Part shown: positions 43,591 to 51,213 of the stretch, one piece after another
Position numbering within the stretch: position 1 is the first letter of the stretch
Layout of the letters: the number at the start of each line of letters is the position of its first letter
Assembly: GCF_014200175.1 (NCBI RefSeq)
Contig: NZ_JACHBD010000002.1
Coordinates: 310,001 to 374,000, forward strand
Length of the DNA stretch: 64,000 bases
Reading direction: 5' to 3'
From: Rhizobium lentis
Lineage (GTDB): Bacteria > Pseudomonadota > Alphaproteobacteria > Rhizobiales > Rhizobiaceae
Made by a program: the position numbers and the translations under genes
The notes under the pieces: generated by a model
Seen by the model: only the letters and a program-made list of their open reading frames with translations
What the model was told of the DNA's origin: nothing
Databases searched by the model: none

Positions 43591-44945
43591 GTCTGCACGG
43601 GCATGCCGGCGACCAGTTCGACATCACTCATTTTCGTTAGCCGCTCGTCCGTTACGCGGATGGTCGCAGCAAAGTAGGGTTGGCCGCTCTGCGTGTCGAT
43701 GAGACGGTCCGCCGATACATATTCGACCCGACCTTTCAGGAGTGGAACGCGCCGCTGATTGTAGGGCAGGAGATGAACCTGTGCCTCCAGCCCCGCGCGG
43801 ACGAGATTGATGTCATCAGGTCTGACGTGGACAGACACGACCAGCCGATCGGAGCGAGGCAGGAGGTCGACGAGCGGTTCGCCCGCGCCGATCACCCCAC
43901 CTGCTGTGTGGACGCGCAGGTTCATGATTGTGCCATCCTCGGGAGCCCGGATATCGGTCCTCGAAAGCTGGTCGTCGATGGCGCGCAGGCGCTCGCGCAG
44001 CTGCATGATCCGGCTTTCCGTATCGCGCATGCCTTGGGCGATTTCGCTCAGCCGGTCGCTCTCGAGTTTTGCGAGATCGGCCTGTGCTCCGCTGATCACC
44101 TGGTAGGCGCGAGAGATCTGCGCCGCGACTTCACCCTGCTGGCCATCAAGATCTAACTTTTCCCGCTGCAGGTTGAGAAGTCTGCTCTTCTTTTCCAGCC
44201 CCTTGGCGCTGAGAGCGGTAACCTGATCCAGTTCCTGGCTCGAAATTGCGGCGCGGCCGGCCAGCGCCGCCTTCTGCGCGTCAAGTCCGACGATTTCCTG
44301 CCGCACCTGCGCAATTTTTTCATTGGTGATCTGAATTTCCGCCTGCACGACCCGGCGACGGGCTTCGAAGATTTTCTGCTGCCCGGTCAGAATCGCTCTG
44401 ACGGAAGGATATCTGTCCACGGCGGCTCTCAGATCCTCGGGATAGGTGACATGGTCGCCGCCCGCCTGCTCCGCAAGCAGGCGGGCGCGGTTTCCTTCGG
44501 CATCCCAAAGCTGCCCTTGAACGCTGTCGCGCTCCGCACGGGACTTCGTGTCGTCGAGTTCGATGACGATCTGCCCGGCCATGACACTATCGCCGTTTTT
44601 GACGAGGATGCGCCGCACGATGCCGCCTTCCAGATGCTGAATGGTTTTGCGGCTGGACTCCGGTTCGATAACGCCCGATGCGACTGCCGCACTTTTCAGC
44701 GGCGCCAGAACCGACCACATTCCCAGTCCGACGACGAAGACCAGGATCAACAGGTTCCCCATCCAGACAACGCCCCTGAGCCCCGGCATCGGCGAAGCGG
44801 GGGCGGGGCCGCGCAGTTTCTGTTTGATCACCGGCGCATAGACCGTCTCTTGCCCGGCTGCTGCTGATCGTCGAGCCAAGCGCTGTCCCGTCCTTGGTGA
44901 ATTCGAAAGTCTCGCCGGCGGTGCGTCCAGTGAAACCAGGGTCAT
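43503..44945 (-). CDS. HlyD-family type I secretion periplasmic adaptor
   Basis: 480 residues. One N-terminal membrane span (VVWMGNLLILVFVVGLGMWSVLAPL), a lipoyl half-motif (SGVIEPESSRKTIQHLEGGIVRRILVKNGDSV), a long coiled-coil hairpin (about 130-320), the second lipoyl half with SRTDIRAPEDGTIMNLRVHT, and a beta-barrel C-terminus. This is the adaptor that links the ABC exporter to a TolC-like channel. It starts 12 bases after the ABC gene stop. No TolC-like gene is nearby, so a housekeeping channel must be used. Confidence 0.92.
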   Translation of the reverse strand: MTLVSLDAPPARLSNSPRTGQRLARRSAAAGQETVYAPVIKQKLRGPAPASPMPGLRGVVWMGNLLILVFVVGLGMWSVLAPLKSAAVASGVIEPESSRKTIQHLEGGIVRRILVKNGDSVMAGQIVIELDDTKSRAERDSVQGQLWDAEGNRARLLAEQAGGDHVTYPEDLRAAVDRYPSVRAILTGQQKIFEARRRVVQAEIQITNEKIAQVRQEIVGLDAQKAALAGRAAISSQELDQVTALSAKGLEKKSRLLNLQREKLDLDGQQGEVAAQISRAYQVISGAQADLAKLESDRLSEIAQGMRDTESRIMQLRERLRAIDDQLSRTDIRAPEDGTIMNLRVHTAGGVIGAGEPLVDLLPRSDRLVVSVHVRPDDINLVRAGLEAQVHLLPYNQRRVPLLKGRVEYVSADRLIDTQSGQPYFAATIRVTDERLTKMSDVELVAGMPVQTLIETGESSVAFYAVRPLLDSFNRAFRED

Positions 44946-44957
44946 GGCGGCGTCCCC

Positions 44958-46673
44958 TCATGTTCCTGTTCGAGACGGCGGTTGAAGATAGGTTTCATAG
45001 ATCCGTTCGCTGTCGCCGAAGGCCGCCACCGTGCCGTTACGCATGATGGCGATCTTGTTGGTGACGGGCAGGATCCCCATCCGGTGGGTGATGATAACGA
45101 CGGTCATCCGCCGGGCTTTCATGCGCTCGATGGCCGCAAACAGCATCCGTTCGCCGTCATAATCGAGGCTCGAGTTCGGATCGTCGAGAATGATCAGCGA
45201 CGGATTTCCATAGGCCGCCCGAGCCAGTCCCAGCTGTTGGCGCTGGGCTCTGAGGAGCAGGCTGCCATTTTCACCGATATCGGTTTCGTAGCCTTGCGGC
45301 AGCCGCATGATTGCGTCGTGCAATCCTACCAGCTTCGCGGCGTCGATCGCTTTGCCGGGATCTTCCCCGTCCAGCCGGCCGATCACATCCTTGATGGCGC
45401 CGCCGAAGAGTTCGATGTCCTGCGGCAGGTATCCGACGTGGCGCGTCCCGCCGCAGAGGCGCAGAGCCGAGATATCGACCCCGCCGAGAAGGGCACATCC
45501 GCTCGTTGCTGGCACCACGCCTGCCATGACGCGACCAAGGGTCGATTTTCCCGATCCCGACGGGCCGATAAGCGCTATGCAATCGCCCGGTGCGAGGCGC
45601 AATGTGATGCCGGTCAATATTGGCCGATCGGCGTATGGCTTGATATAGCTGACATTATCAAGAACAAGGCCATTGGGTTCCGGGAACGGCACGATGCGGC
45701 CGTCATGGTCCGGTGCGACTGTTATCAGCATCCTGTTCAAGCGATTGAAGGCATTCCGCGCAAAGGTAAAAGAGCGCCATGCACCGATTGCGCCCTCGAT
45801 CGGTGCAAGCCCGCGCCCGAGCAGCAAGCTCGCAACGAAGATGATTCCGGGACTGCCGTCGTTGACGAGCACCAGCCAGGTCGCCGATCCCATCATCAGG
45901 ATCTGCGCGAGCGTGCGGATCGATTTGGAGAAGCCAAGGATGATCTCCGTGCGATGCATGGCGATGTCCTGCGCCCTTCTTGCCATTTCCGCATCGCGAT
46001 AGACGATCATCGCTGCGCCATCCTGCATGCCCATTGCCCGGATCACCTCGATGTTTTTGAGGGCGGTGGCAAATCGGAAATAGCTTCTCGAAAGCCCGAG
46101 ATTGGCGTGGGCAAGCGGCTCCCGCGTCGCCAGTTCCGTCAGAAACGCAAACAGCAGAAGTGCAACCGCGCTCAAAAGACCGATGGTCCCAAGCAGCGGA
46201 TGAACGAGAAAGAGCAGGAGCAGGAAGACCGGCGCCCAGGGAAGGTCGAAAAACAGCGAGCCGGCCGGTGAATCGAGAAACTGGCGCAATGCGGCCAGGT
46301 CCCTGTAGCACTCCGTGGCGGTGCCCGCATCGACGCGAGCGGCATATTCGAATGATGCGGTGAGCACCAGCGGCCGCAGCCTGTGATCCACCCAGCTGCC
46401 GACGCGCGAAAGCGCCGCCCTGCGCACGATATCCAGCATGGACCCGACCAACACGGCGATGGCGATGATCAGCGTCAGCATCAAAAGCGTGTCGGCGCTG
46501 CGGCTCGACAGGACCCTGTCATAGATCTGCAGAAGATAGATGGAGGGCGCCAGCAGAAAGAGATTGTAGCCGCAGCTGTAGAGGAAGACCAAGCCGAAGG
46601 CTCCGGCACAGGCTCGAAGCGCAACAACGAGCTGTGTCTGCGGGCGCGCTGTTTTTGTCGAGGTCGTTGTCAT
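44958..46673 (-). CDS. Type I secretion ABC exporter (PrtD/PrsD-type) with degenerate ATPase motifs
   Basis: 571 residues. The membrane domain (six segments, from LVFLYSCGYNLFLLAPSIYL) carries the family region YDRVLSSRSADTLLMLTL, followed by an ATPase. Walker A is intact (GPSGSGKST), but the ABC signature reads LLRAQRQQLGLARA instead of LSGGQRQR, and Walker B is followed by Asp instead of the catalytic Glu (LIILDDPNSSLD). The H-loop His is present (VIITHRM). No peptidase domain. Start at 46673 gives a normal N-terminus; GTG at 46733 and ATG at 46691 are alternatives and none has a strong ribosome site. Lies between adaptor and substrate genes. Confidence 0.88.
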   Translation of the reverse strand: MTTTSTKTARPQTQLVVALRACAGAFGLVFLYSCGYNLFLLAPSIYLLQIYDRVLSSRSADTLLMLTLIIAIAVLVGSMLDIVRRAALSRVGSWVDHRLRPLVLTASFEYAARVDAGTATECYRDLAALRQFLDSPAGSLFFDLPWAPVFLLLLFLVHPLLGTIGLLSAVALLLFAFLTELATREPLAHANLGLSRSYFRFATALKNIEVIRAMGMQDGAAMIVYRDAEMARRAQDIAMHRTEIILGFSKSIRTLAQILMMGSATWLVLVNDGSPGIIFVASLLLGRGLAPIEGAIGAWRSFTFARNAFNRLNRMLITVAPDHDGRIVPFPEPNGLVLDNVSYIKPYADRPILTGITLRLAPGDCIALIGPSGSGKSTLGRVMAGVVPATSGCALLGGVDISALRLCGGTRHVGYLPQDIELFGGAIKDVIGRLDGEDPGKAIDAAKLVGLHDAIMRLPQGYETDIGENGSLLLRAQRQQLGLARAAYGNPSLIILDDPNSSLDYDGERMLFAAIERMKARRMTVVIITHRMGILPVTNKIAIMRNGTVAAFGDSERIYETYLQPPSRTGT

Positions 46674-46740
46674 TATCAGATCTCGCTGCATTTGATACTG
46701 ACAAGAGGAAGGCTGCGGATTCGGTTCAGTCACGCCTGAG

Positions 46741-46765
46741 GGGCGCCGGCCGAAACCGGCGGCCC
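46741..46765 (-). promoter_or_regulatory. Hairpin between substrate and exporter genes
   Basis: GC-rich stem-loop (outer GGG/CCC, inner GCCGG/CCGGC with an internal bulge) 13 bases after the glycine-rich gene stop. No T-run. It could lower read-through so that the substrate is made in excess over the exporter. Confidence 0.45.
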
Positions 46766-46778
46766 TCGGGACCTTAGT

Positions 46779-47354
46779 TCATGAGCCGAGATGGCTGAGG
46801 TCGATATCGCCAAAGGCGTTTATGAAGTGATCGAGAGAATTGTGCACCGTCGTCGTTTCGGGATCGGTGTGAACCAGAGCCGACGATATATCGCCGCCAC
46901 GAGCCATGTTTCCGTTGCCGCCGTTGCCGCCGACGCCCGCGAGGATGGTGGCATGCTGATCGGCCATCAGCTGCGTGTGTTGTGTCGCGGTCGTCGCTGC
47001 CGCCACTGAAGCCGTGTTACCGCCGCTCTCGTTTCCTTGATCGCCGTTGGAGTGAGTGTCTCCCCCCGCGCCACCGGCGCCGCTGTTCGAGATCTTCGCC
47101 AGGAAGCCGTTCTGGGCCTGGGTAAAGCCACCAGGTCCGCCATTGCCGGCGTCCCAATCTGCCTTCTGCCAGACGTGATCGCCATTGTGCAGATCGGTCG
47201 TTGCCCCGGAAACCGTTTGCACGGGCTCTACATATGCAACCGGGTTGTAGTTGATGTTTCCATCGTTGTGGCCATAACCGCCGTTGCCAGCATTCGCGTC
47301 ACCGGCATCCGGATTGTTGAGATGAATCGTGTCGGATATTTGTGGAATAGGCAT
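46779..47354 (-). CDS. Glycine/asparagine-rich protein, probable type I secretion substrate (short)
   Basis: 191 residues, no Cys, acidic, rich in Gly, Asn, Asp and Thr. No signal peptide (MPIPQISDTIHLNNPDAGDA). Near residue 140 it has MADQHATILAGVGGNGGNGN, matching a motif repeated in the larger protein at 47837-48922. The C-terminus DHFINAFGDIDLSHLGS is hydrophobic/acidic as expected for a type I secretion signal. Start at 47354 is preferred (AGAAGGAG 8 bases upstream) over GTG 47363. Directly upstream of the exporter gene on the same strand. It lacks RTX nonapeptides. Confidence 0.75.
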   Translation of the reverse strand: MPIPQISDTIHLNNPDAGDANAGNGGYGHNDGNINYNPVAYVEPVQTVSGATTDLHNGDHVWQKADWDAGNGGPGGFTQAQNGFLAKISNSGAGGAGGDTHSNGDQGNESGGNTASVAAATTATQHTQLMADQHATILAGVGGNGGNGNMARGGDISSALVHTDPETTTVHNSLDHFINAFGDIDLSHLGS

Positions 47355-47836
47355 TGATATCACTCCTTCTACTTCGTTTCGTCCGAGTTCCTTTACGGCG
47401 GTCCCCTACGGCGTTGGTATTCAGTTCGTCGCCCCAGCCAATACAGCCGCGTGCCGAATATTGCCACGATTTAAACTGCAAACTATCTAGATATTCGGCG
47501 ATGTACTTTCGGGCGTATACTTCGTGATGACGGTGCGTTGTTTTGGGATGAGTCCGTCGTGATCCGGCGCGGATGGCCTGGTCACAAACAACGGCGCCTT
47601 GCGAGCGGCTTTATTTCGAAAGAAAACCGCTTGTACCAAGGGCGGGCTTGGTGCTCTCGAACGCGGACAACAGCACGCGGCGGCCATGACGCCCAAATGG
47701 CTACAGGACTAGCCGACCAGGCGTAGACGAATTGCAGGCTCTGCTTTTCTTCCGTTCAGAGGCACAATGCCTGAACAATCGAGCTGCATACACCGGACGC
47801 GCGGCGGTCGCGGTTGGTCGCGGAACGGAGATGGTG
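47355..47836. other. Divergent promoter region of the two glycine-rich genes
   Basis: 482 bases with no credible gene. It separates the two putative substrate genes, which are transcribed away from each other. An AT-rich stretch around 47460-47530 is the likely promoter zone. Confidence 0.45.
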
Positions 47837-48922
47837 ATGACGGAATTTCGCCCCTTGTCGGAAGACTTGCCCAAAGCGGGCGCCGATCAAAACCTCGCCT
47901 TCAACGTGGCTGCGGGGCATCTGGCATTGGTGCCGACCTGGCTTCCATTGGATGTCGCTTCCGGTCCGAGCTCCAATTCAGCCGGCAGCGGCGGTGCCGG
48001 AATAAGTGAAGGTGTGATCAGCAGCAATGCGCTGGCGGTCTTCATGCCGTCCAACGCCGCTATTGCGGGGCCTCATTCGGGTGCCGAGGCGGTTCAGGGC
48101 AACGACGCCTTCATCAATCAGCATCCCACCGAAATGGCGGGGATAGGCGGGAATGGCGGAAGCGGCAATGTTGCCATCGGCGGCGGTGACGCCAATCATG
48201 CCGGTAGCGGGGGCACCGGCCTTTTCTATGGCGGACTCGTCAGCACCGAAGTCGCGCTGTTTGCCCCCGTGAATACCGCCGTGGCTGCCGGCCCCGGCGC
48301 AATGGCTCACGCCGAGCAATCGAACAACGCACTGTTCCTGCAGGGCGCGACCCAGATCGGCGGCATGGGCGGCTCGGGCGGAGATCAAAATGTCGCGGGC
48401 CACGGCCCCTTGATGAGCCCGGGAACGTCGCTCACTTTCACCGGCGACAATTATGCCGGCCACGGCGGCGATGGATATTTCGTCGGCAGCATGGTCGATG
48501 TGAGTATCGCCATCTTCTCGCCGATCAACATCGCCATCGGCGCCGCGGGCGGCTCGGCGCAGGCCCATCAGACAAACAATGTGATTTTCGATCAGGGCAC
48601 CGTGCAGATCGCCGGCATCGGCGGCAATGGCGGTGGCTTCAATCTGTCGTCGGACACGATTTTTACCGGCAACCATGCCGGCGGTGGCGGCGGGGTCGGA
48701 TCGTCGACCGGCAGCATGGTCGACGTCAACTTCGGCTATTTCCATCCCATGAACATCGCCGTTCCCGCCGGCGGGACGGCGGATGCCCAACAGATCGATC
48801 ATGTCCTCTATGATCAGCATGCGCTTCAACTGGCCGGCATCGGGGGCCACGGTGGAGAGGGTAACCTCACGGACGCCCATTCGGCTCTCGTCGACGACAT
48901 TCTGAGCTTCATGCACAGCTAA
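47837..48922 (+). CDS. Glycine-rich repeat protein, probable type I secretion substrate (long)
   Basis: 361 residues, no Cys, no signal peptide. It is built of about four repeats of 70-85 residues. Each holds a QxxxxAGIGGNGGxxN box (EMAGIGGNGGSGN, QIGGMGGSGGDQN, QIAGIGGNGGGFN, QLAGIGGHGGEGN), a glycine-rich link, then a hydrophobic V..A.F.P.N.A box (LFAPVNTAVAAG, IFSPINIAIGAAG, YFHPMNIAVPAGG). The C-terminus SALVDDILSFMHS resembles type I signals. Start at 47837 has GGAG at good spacing; ATG 47831 is too close. Divergent from the secretion operon whose short substrate shares its box. Role may be extracellular matrix or adhesion; inferred. Confidence 0.77.
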   Translation: MTEFRPLSEDLPKAGADQNLAFNVAAGHLALVPTWLPLDVASGPSSNSAGSGGAGISEGVISSNALAVFMPSNAAIAGPHSGAEAVQGNDAFINQHPTEMAGIGGNGGSGNVAIGGGDANHAGSGGTGLFYGGLVSTEVALFAPVNTAVAAGPGAMAHAEQSNNALFLQGATQIGGMGGSGGDQNVAGHGPLMSPGTSLTFTGDNYAGHGGDGYFVGSMVDVSIAIFSPINIAIGAAGGSAQAHQTNNVIFDQGTVQIAGIGGNGGGFNLSSDTIFTGNHAGGGGGVGSSTGSMVDVNFGYFHPMNIAVPAGGTADAQQIDHVLYDQHALQLAGIGGHGGEGNLTDAHSALVDDILSFMHS

Positions 48923-49662
48923 TCTATCGGTAAGCTTCCGACTACATTACCGAGGCTCAACCGCACGAAACCTTCGTCCTGCGTTTTTCAAGCCTTATAT
49001 CAGTCGTTCCTCCCGGCTTTCGTCTCTTGCGCCGGCATGACGCCGCGCCAACCGAGATCACGAACATTCCAGCATGGTCCCATCGCATCGTCGTTGATTT
49101 TGGCCGCCGAGACTGCGAGACCTGCCCGGCATCTGGCGCTGCCGGCACACCGAGTGCATGAGCGAACACGACCCAAACTGGTATTAAATGCATCGATAGG
49201 ACCGCGTTGTTCGGTAATCATAAAGGGCTGGCAGCGATCTCAGGCTTTTGTTGCCTTGCGCGTTTGTCGTTTTGCTGCCGAGCCCGCGGCTGCTTGGATG
49301 TGCGATATGGAAAGAAAGCCGTGCCGGTCGGCAGGACGTTCTGTCCATCAGCGCTTTACCCGAATAGGTCTGCCGAAAATCTGTTGGCTTTTCAGCCCCT
49401 TAAAAGCTTTTCCGACCCGCTTGCCGTGCGTGAATTGCACGAAGGCTGGAAGCCCGCGACGACAAGTCGAACCAGCATGCCGGCATGAAATTTGCTCTTG
49501 CAGGAACGGTTATCTCTCGCAAAAATCTTATAGACTATAAGAATTATCAGGAGGGAATGGACTATTGGTATCGCTAATACACTCGCTTTTTATCATGACA
49601 TGTAGTGAGAACGAGATTAATATGATTAGCTGTTGGGTTGCAAATATTCCGGGGAGCCCGCA
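48923..49662. other. Long intergenic region upstream of the LuxR-type regulator
   Basis: 740 bases. A 167-codon open frame at 49037-49540 has no ribosome site, an Arg/Cys/Pro-rich composition and no family likeness, so it is not called. The AT-rich last 170 bases hold a palindrome at 49527-49541 and a six-codon open frame (ATG 49557) behind AGGAGGGA. Confidence 0.45.
49527..49541. promoter_or_regulatory. Palindrome CTTATAG-A-CTATAAG
   Basis: Perfect 7-base arms around one A in the AT-rich promoter region of the LuxR-type regulator. Possible autoregulatory site or core promoter. Confidence 0.4.
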
Positions 49663-50400
49663 ATGTCCGACAGTTCTGGAGCCAGGCGCCGTGTGGGGCG
49701 CAATACACTGACCGTGATCATCATTGGGAACTCAACCCTTGCGCGTACAGCCGTGGTGAAGTTGCTGGAGCGCGAACTCGCCGGGTGGAACCTTATCGAT
49801 CTGGTCTCGACCGAGAGTCTCGATCGGGCACTTGGAGCTGAGGTGCGTTTGATTGCACTGGATGTGGCCGGCAGAGCTGTTGAGAGCGCTAGCGTGCGTG
49901 AAGATCTCGCGGCGATTGCGGCACGTTTTCCCGATGCTCCCATCACGTTGCTCTCAGGTACGGATGACGCCATCATCGCCCGGCAGGCGCTCAAGATGGG
50001 CATCCGCGGCTTTTTCTCCACTTCGCTTCCCGTTGACATTGCGCTTGCCGGCCTTCGTCTCGTTCTGGCAGGAGGCACATTTTTCCCGCAACTGTTGGGC
50101 GCCGGTACAAACGGCGCGAACGAGCACAGTCCGGCCAGAAATGGGGCCAAAAAAAGCTTGGATGATAGGACGCAGTATTTCGCGATTGCCGGCTTCACGC
50201 CCCGGGAAGCGGAAATCCTCGCGGAGTTGCAATCCGGCTGTTCAAATAAGGTGATTGCAGGAAAACTGAATTTGTCAGGGCATACGGTGAAGATGCATTT
50301 GCAGCACATCATGCGCAAGCTGCAGGCGCAGAACCGGACCGAGGTGGTTGCCCGCCTGATTCAAAGAACCGCCGGCGGGCATGACGCTTCGCTGACCTAA
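49663..50400 (+). CDS. LuxR-type response regulator with atypical receiver
   Basis: 245 residues. Residues 16-140 have a receiver-like fold (LTVIIIGNSTLARTAVVKLL, IALDVAGRAV, ITLLSGTDDAIIARQALKMG, GFFSTSLPVDIALAGLRLV). The acidic pair is replaced by GN and the conserved Lys position reads S. The C-terminal HTH is canonical: FTPREAEILAELQSGCSNKVI and LSGHTVKMHLQHIMRKL. Start at 49663 follows GGGGAGCCCGC. Phosphorylation control is therefore doubtful. It lies next to the secreted repeat-protein gene and is a candidate regulator of that locus. Confidence 0.87.
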   Translation: MSDSSGARRRVGRNTLTVIIIGNSTLARTAVVKLLERELAGWNLIDLVSTESLDRALGAEVRLIALDVAGRAVESASVREDLAAIAARFPDAPITLLSGTDDAIIARQALKMGIRGFFSTSLPVDIALAGLRLVLAGGTFFPQLLGAGTNGANEHSPARNGAKKSLDDRTQYFAIAGFTPREAEILAELQSGCSNKVIAGKLNLSGHTVKMHLQHIMRKLQAQNRTEVVARLIQRTAGGHDASLT

Positions 50401-50543
50401 TTCTGCTGCGTCATAAAACGGCGGCTGTCGAAACCAGCGCTGAAGTTGAAATCCTGCGCGCCTCTGAATAACGGGCTGGAGCAACGGAACAATCACGACC
50501 CGCTCTGGTTTAAGCTAGGTCCGTATTCCTAACGGAGGCGACG

Positions 50544-50768
50544 ATGTGGGCAGTCCTGATCGGTGCCGCTCTCATAATCGGCGGCCTTCTTTTTCTCCTA
50601 CGGCCGACGCTCCGTCGAAGACCGAGTGATCCTCACCTGACACCGCAAGGCGGCGCGACGTTGGAGCCGCGACGCCAAGGCCTGAGGTTCCTCGGTTTAG
50701 CGCGAAATTGGCCGGCGCTTGCGATCATCGCGATCGGCGTGGTTCTTCTGGTTTTCGGGAGCTACTAA
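50544..50768 (+). CDS. Small two-span membrane protein
   Basis: 74 residues. MWAVLIGAALIIGGLLFLL and WPALAIIAIGVVLLVFGSY are membrane spans separated by a basic loop (RPTLRRRPSDPHLTPQGG). Start at 50544 follows TAACGGAGGCGACG. No family recognised; it stands alone. Confidence 0.7.
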   Translation: MWAVLIGAALIIGGLLFLLRPTLRRRPSDPHLTPQGGATLEPRRQGLRFLGLARNWPALAIIAIGVVLLVFGSY

Positions 50769-50829
50769 TGCATCTCGCTCGGAAGTGTGCATCGGTTTCG
50801 GGACAACGACATGCATCAAAACAAAGAGC

Positions 50830-50871
50830 TAAAGCGCGTCGCATGAATCAAATTTGATGCGACGCGCTTTA
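50830..50871. repeat. Perfect 15-base palindromic repeat (GCGCGTCGCAT type)
   Basis: Arms TAAAGCGCGTCGCAT and ATGCGACGCGCTTTA flank a 12-base AT-rich loop. The right half-type word AAAGCGCGTCGCATG also occurs at about 19598-19612 after the metallo-hydrolase gene. This is a common rhizobial intergenic palindrome, possibly acting as a bidirectional transcript end. Confidence 0.7.
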
Positions 50872-50964
50872 GGCCCGCAACGTCCCGAAACTGCCGTTGG
50901 GGTTGAGTGTATAGTCCTGTGAAGTATCTTCTCAGCGGATTGCTGACCGTGGTAAACGTCGCTT

Positions 50965-51199
50965 ATGGGCATCAATAACTACTTGATCGAAGGCAGTTCC
51001 GGCACTGGAAACTGAGCTGGAGCAGCGTGGTTTTCATGTCGTCCATGGTGATCGGGCCTTGGCCTGTGTTGGGGACCCCGAGCGTGCGGTGGTTCTTCGC
51101 TACCATAGGAGCAACAGACACTTTCCCGCCGGGATCGGTATCGACACGTCCGGAACGGTCCCGAGCGTCGTCGACGATATCCTTGCCCAACTGAGCTAA
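50965..51199 (+). pseudogene. Remnant of an AAA/nucleoside-kinase-like ATP-binding protein
   Basis: The plus strand starts MGINNYLIEGSSGTGN then stops. After a frameshift just past the P-loop the frame continues ELEQRGFHVVHGDRALACVG, then, after a large internal loss, ends GIGIDTSGTVPSVVDDILAQLS and stop at 51199. The beginning (YLIEGxSGTGK), the HVVHGDRALA block and the C-terminal DDIL are those of small rhizobial ATP-binding nucleoside-kinase-like proteins of about 180 residues. About half the gene is missing and the P-loop Lys is lost. Confidence 0.72.
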
Positions 51200-51213
51200 A
51201 GCCTGGATGGTGG

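Noticed and set aside
47900..48900. Possible CRISPR or tandem DNA repeat because of periodic sequence
   Set aside because: The periodicity is at the protein level within one open frame; unit lengths of 210-255 bases vary and no spacers exist.
47837..48922. Classical RTX protein
   Set aside because: No GGxGxDxUx nonapeptide series; the Gly-rich boxes read AGIGGNGGxxN and alternate with hydrophobic boxes.
49037..49540. 167-codon plus-strand frame upstream of the LuxR-type gene
   Set aside because: Arg-, Cys- and Pro-rich translation with no pattern and no ribosome site; looks like non-coding DNA.
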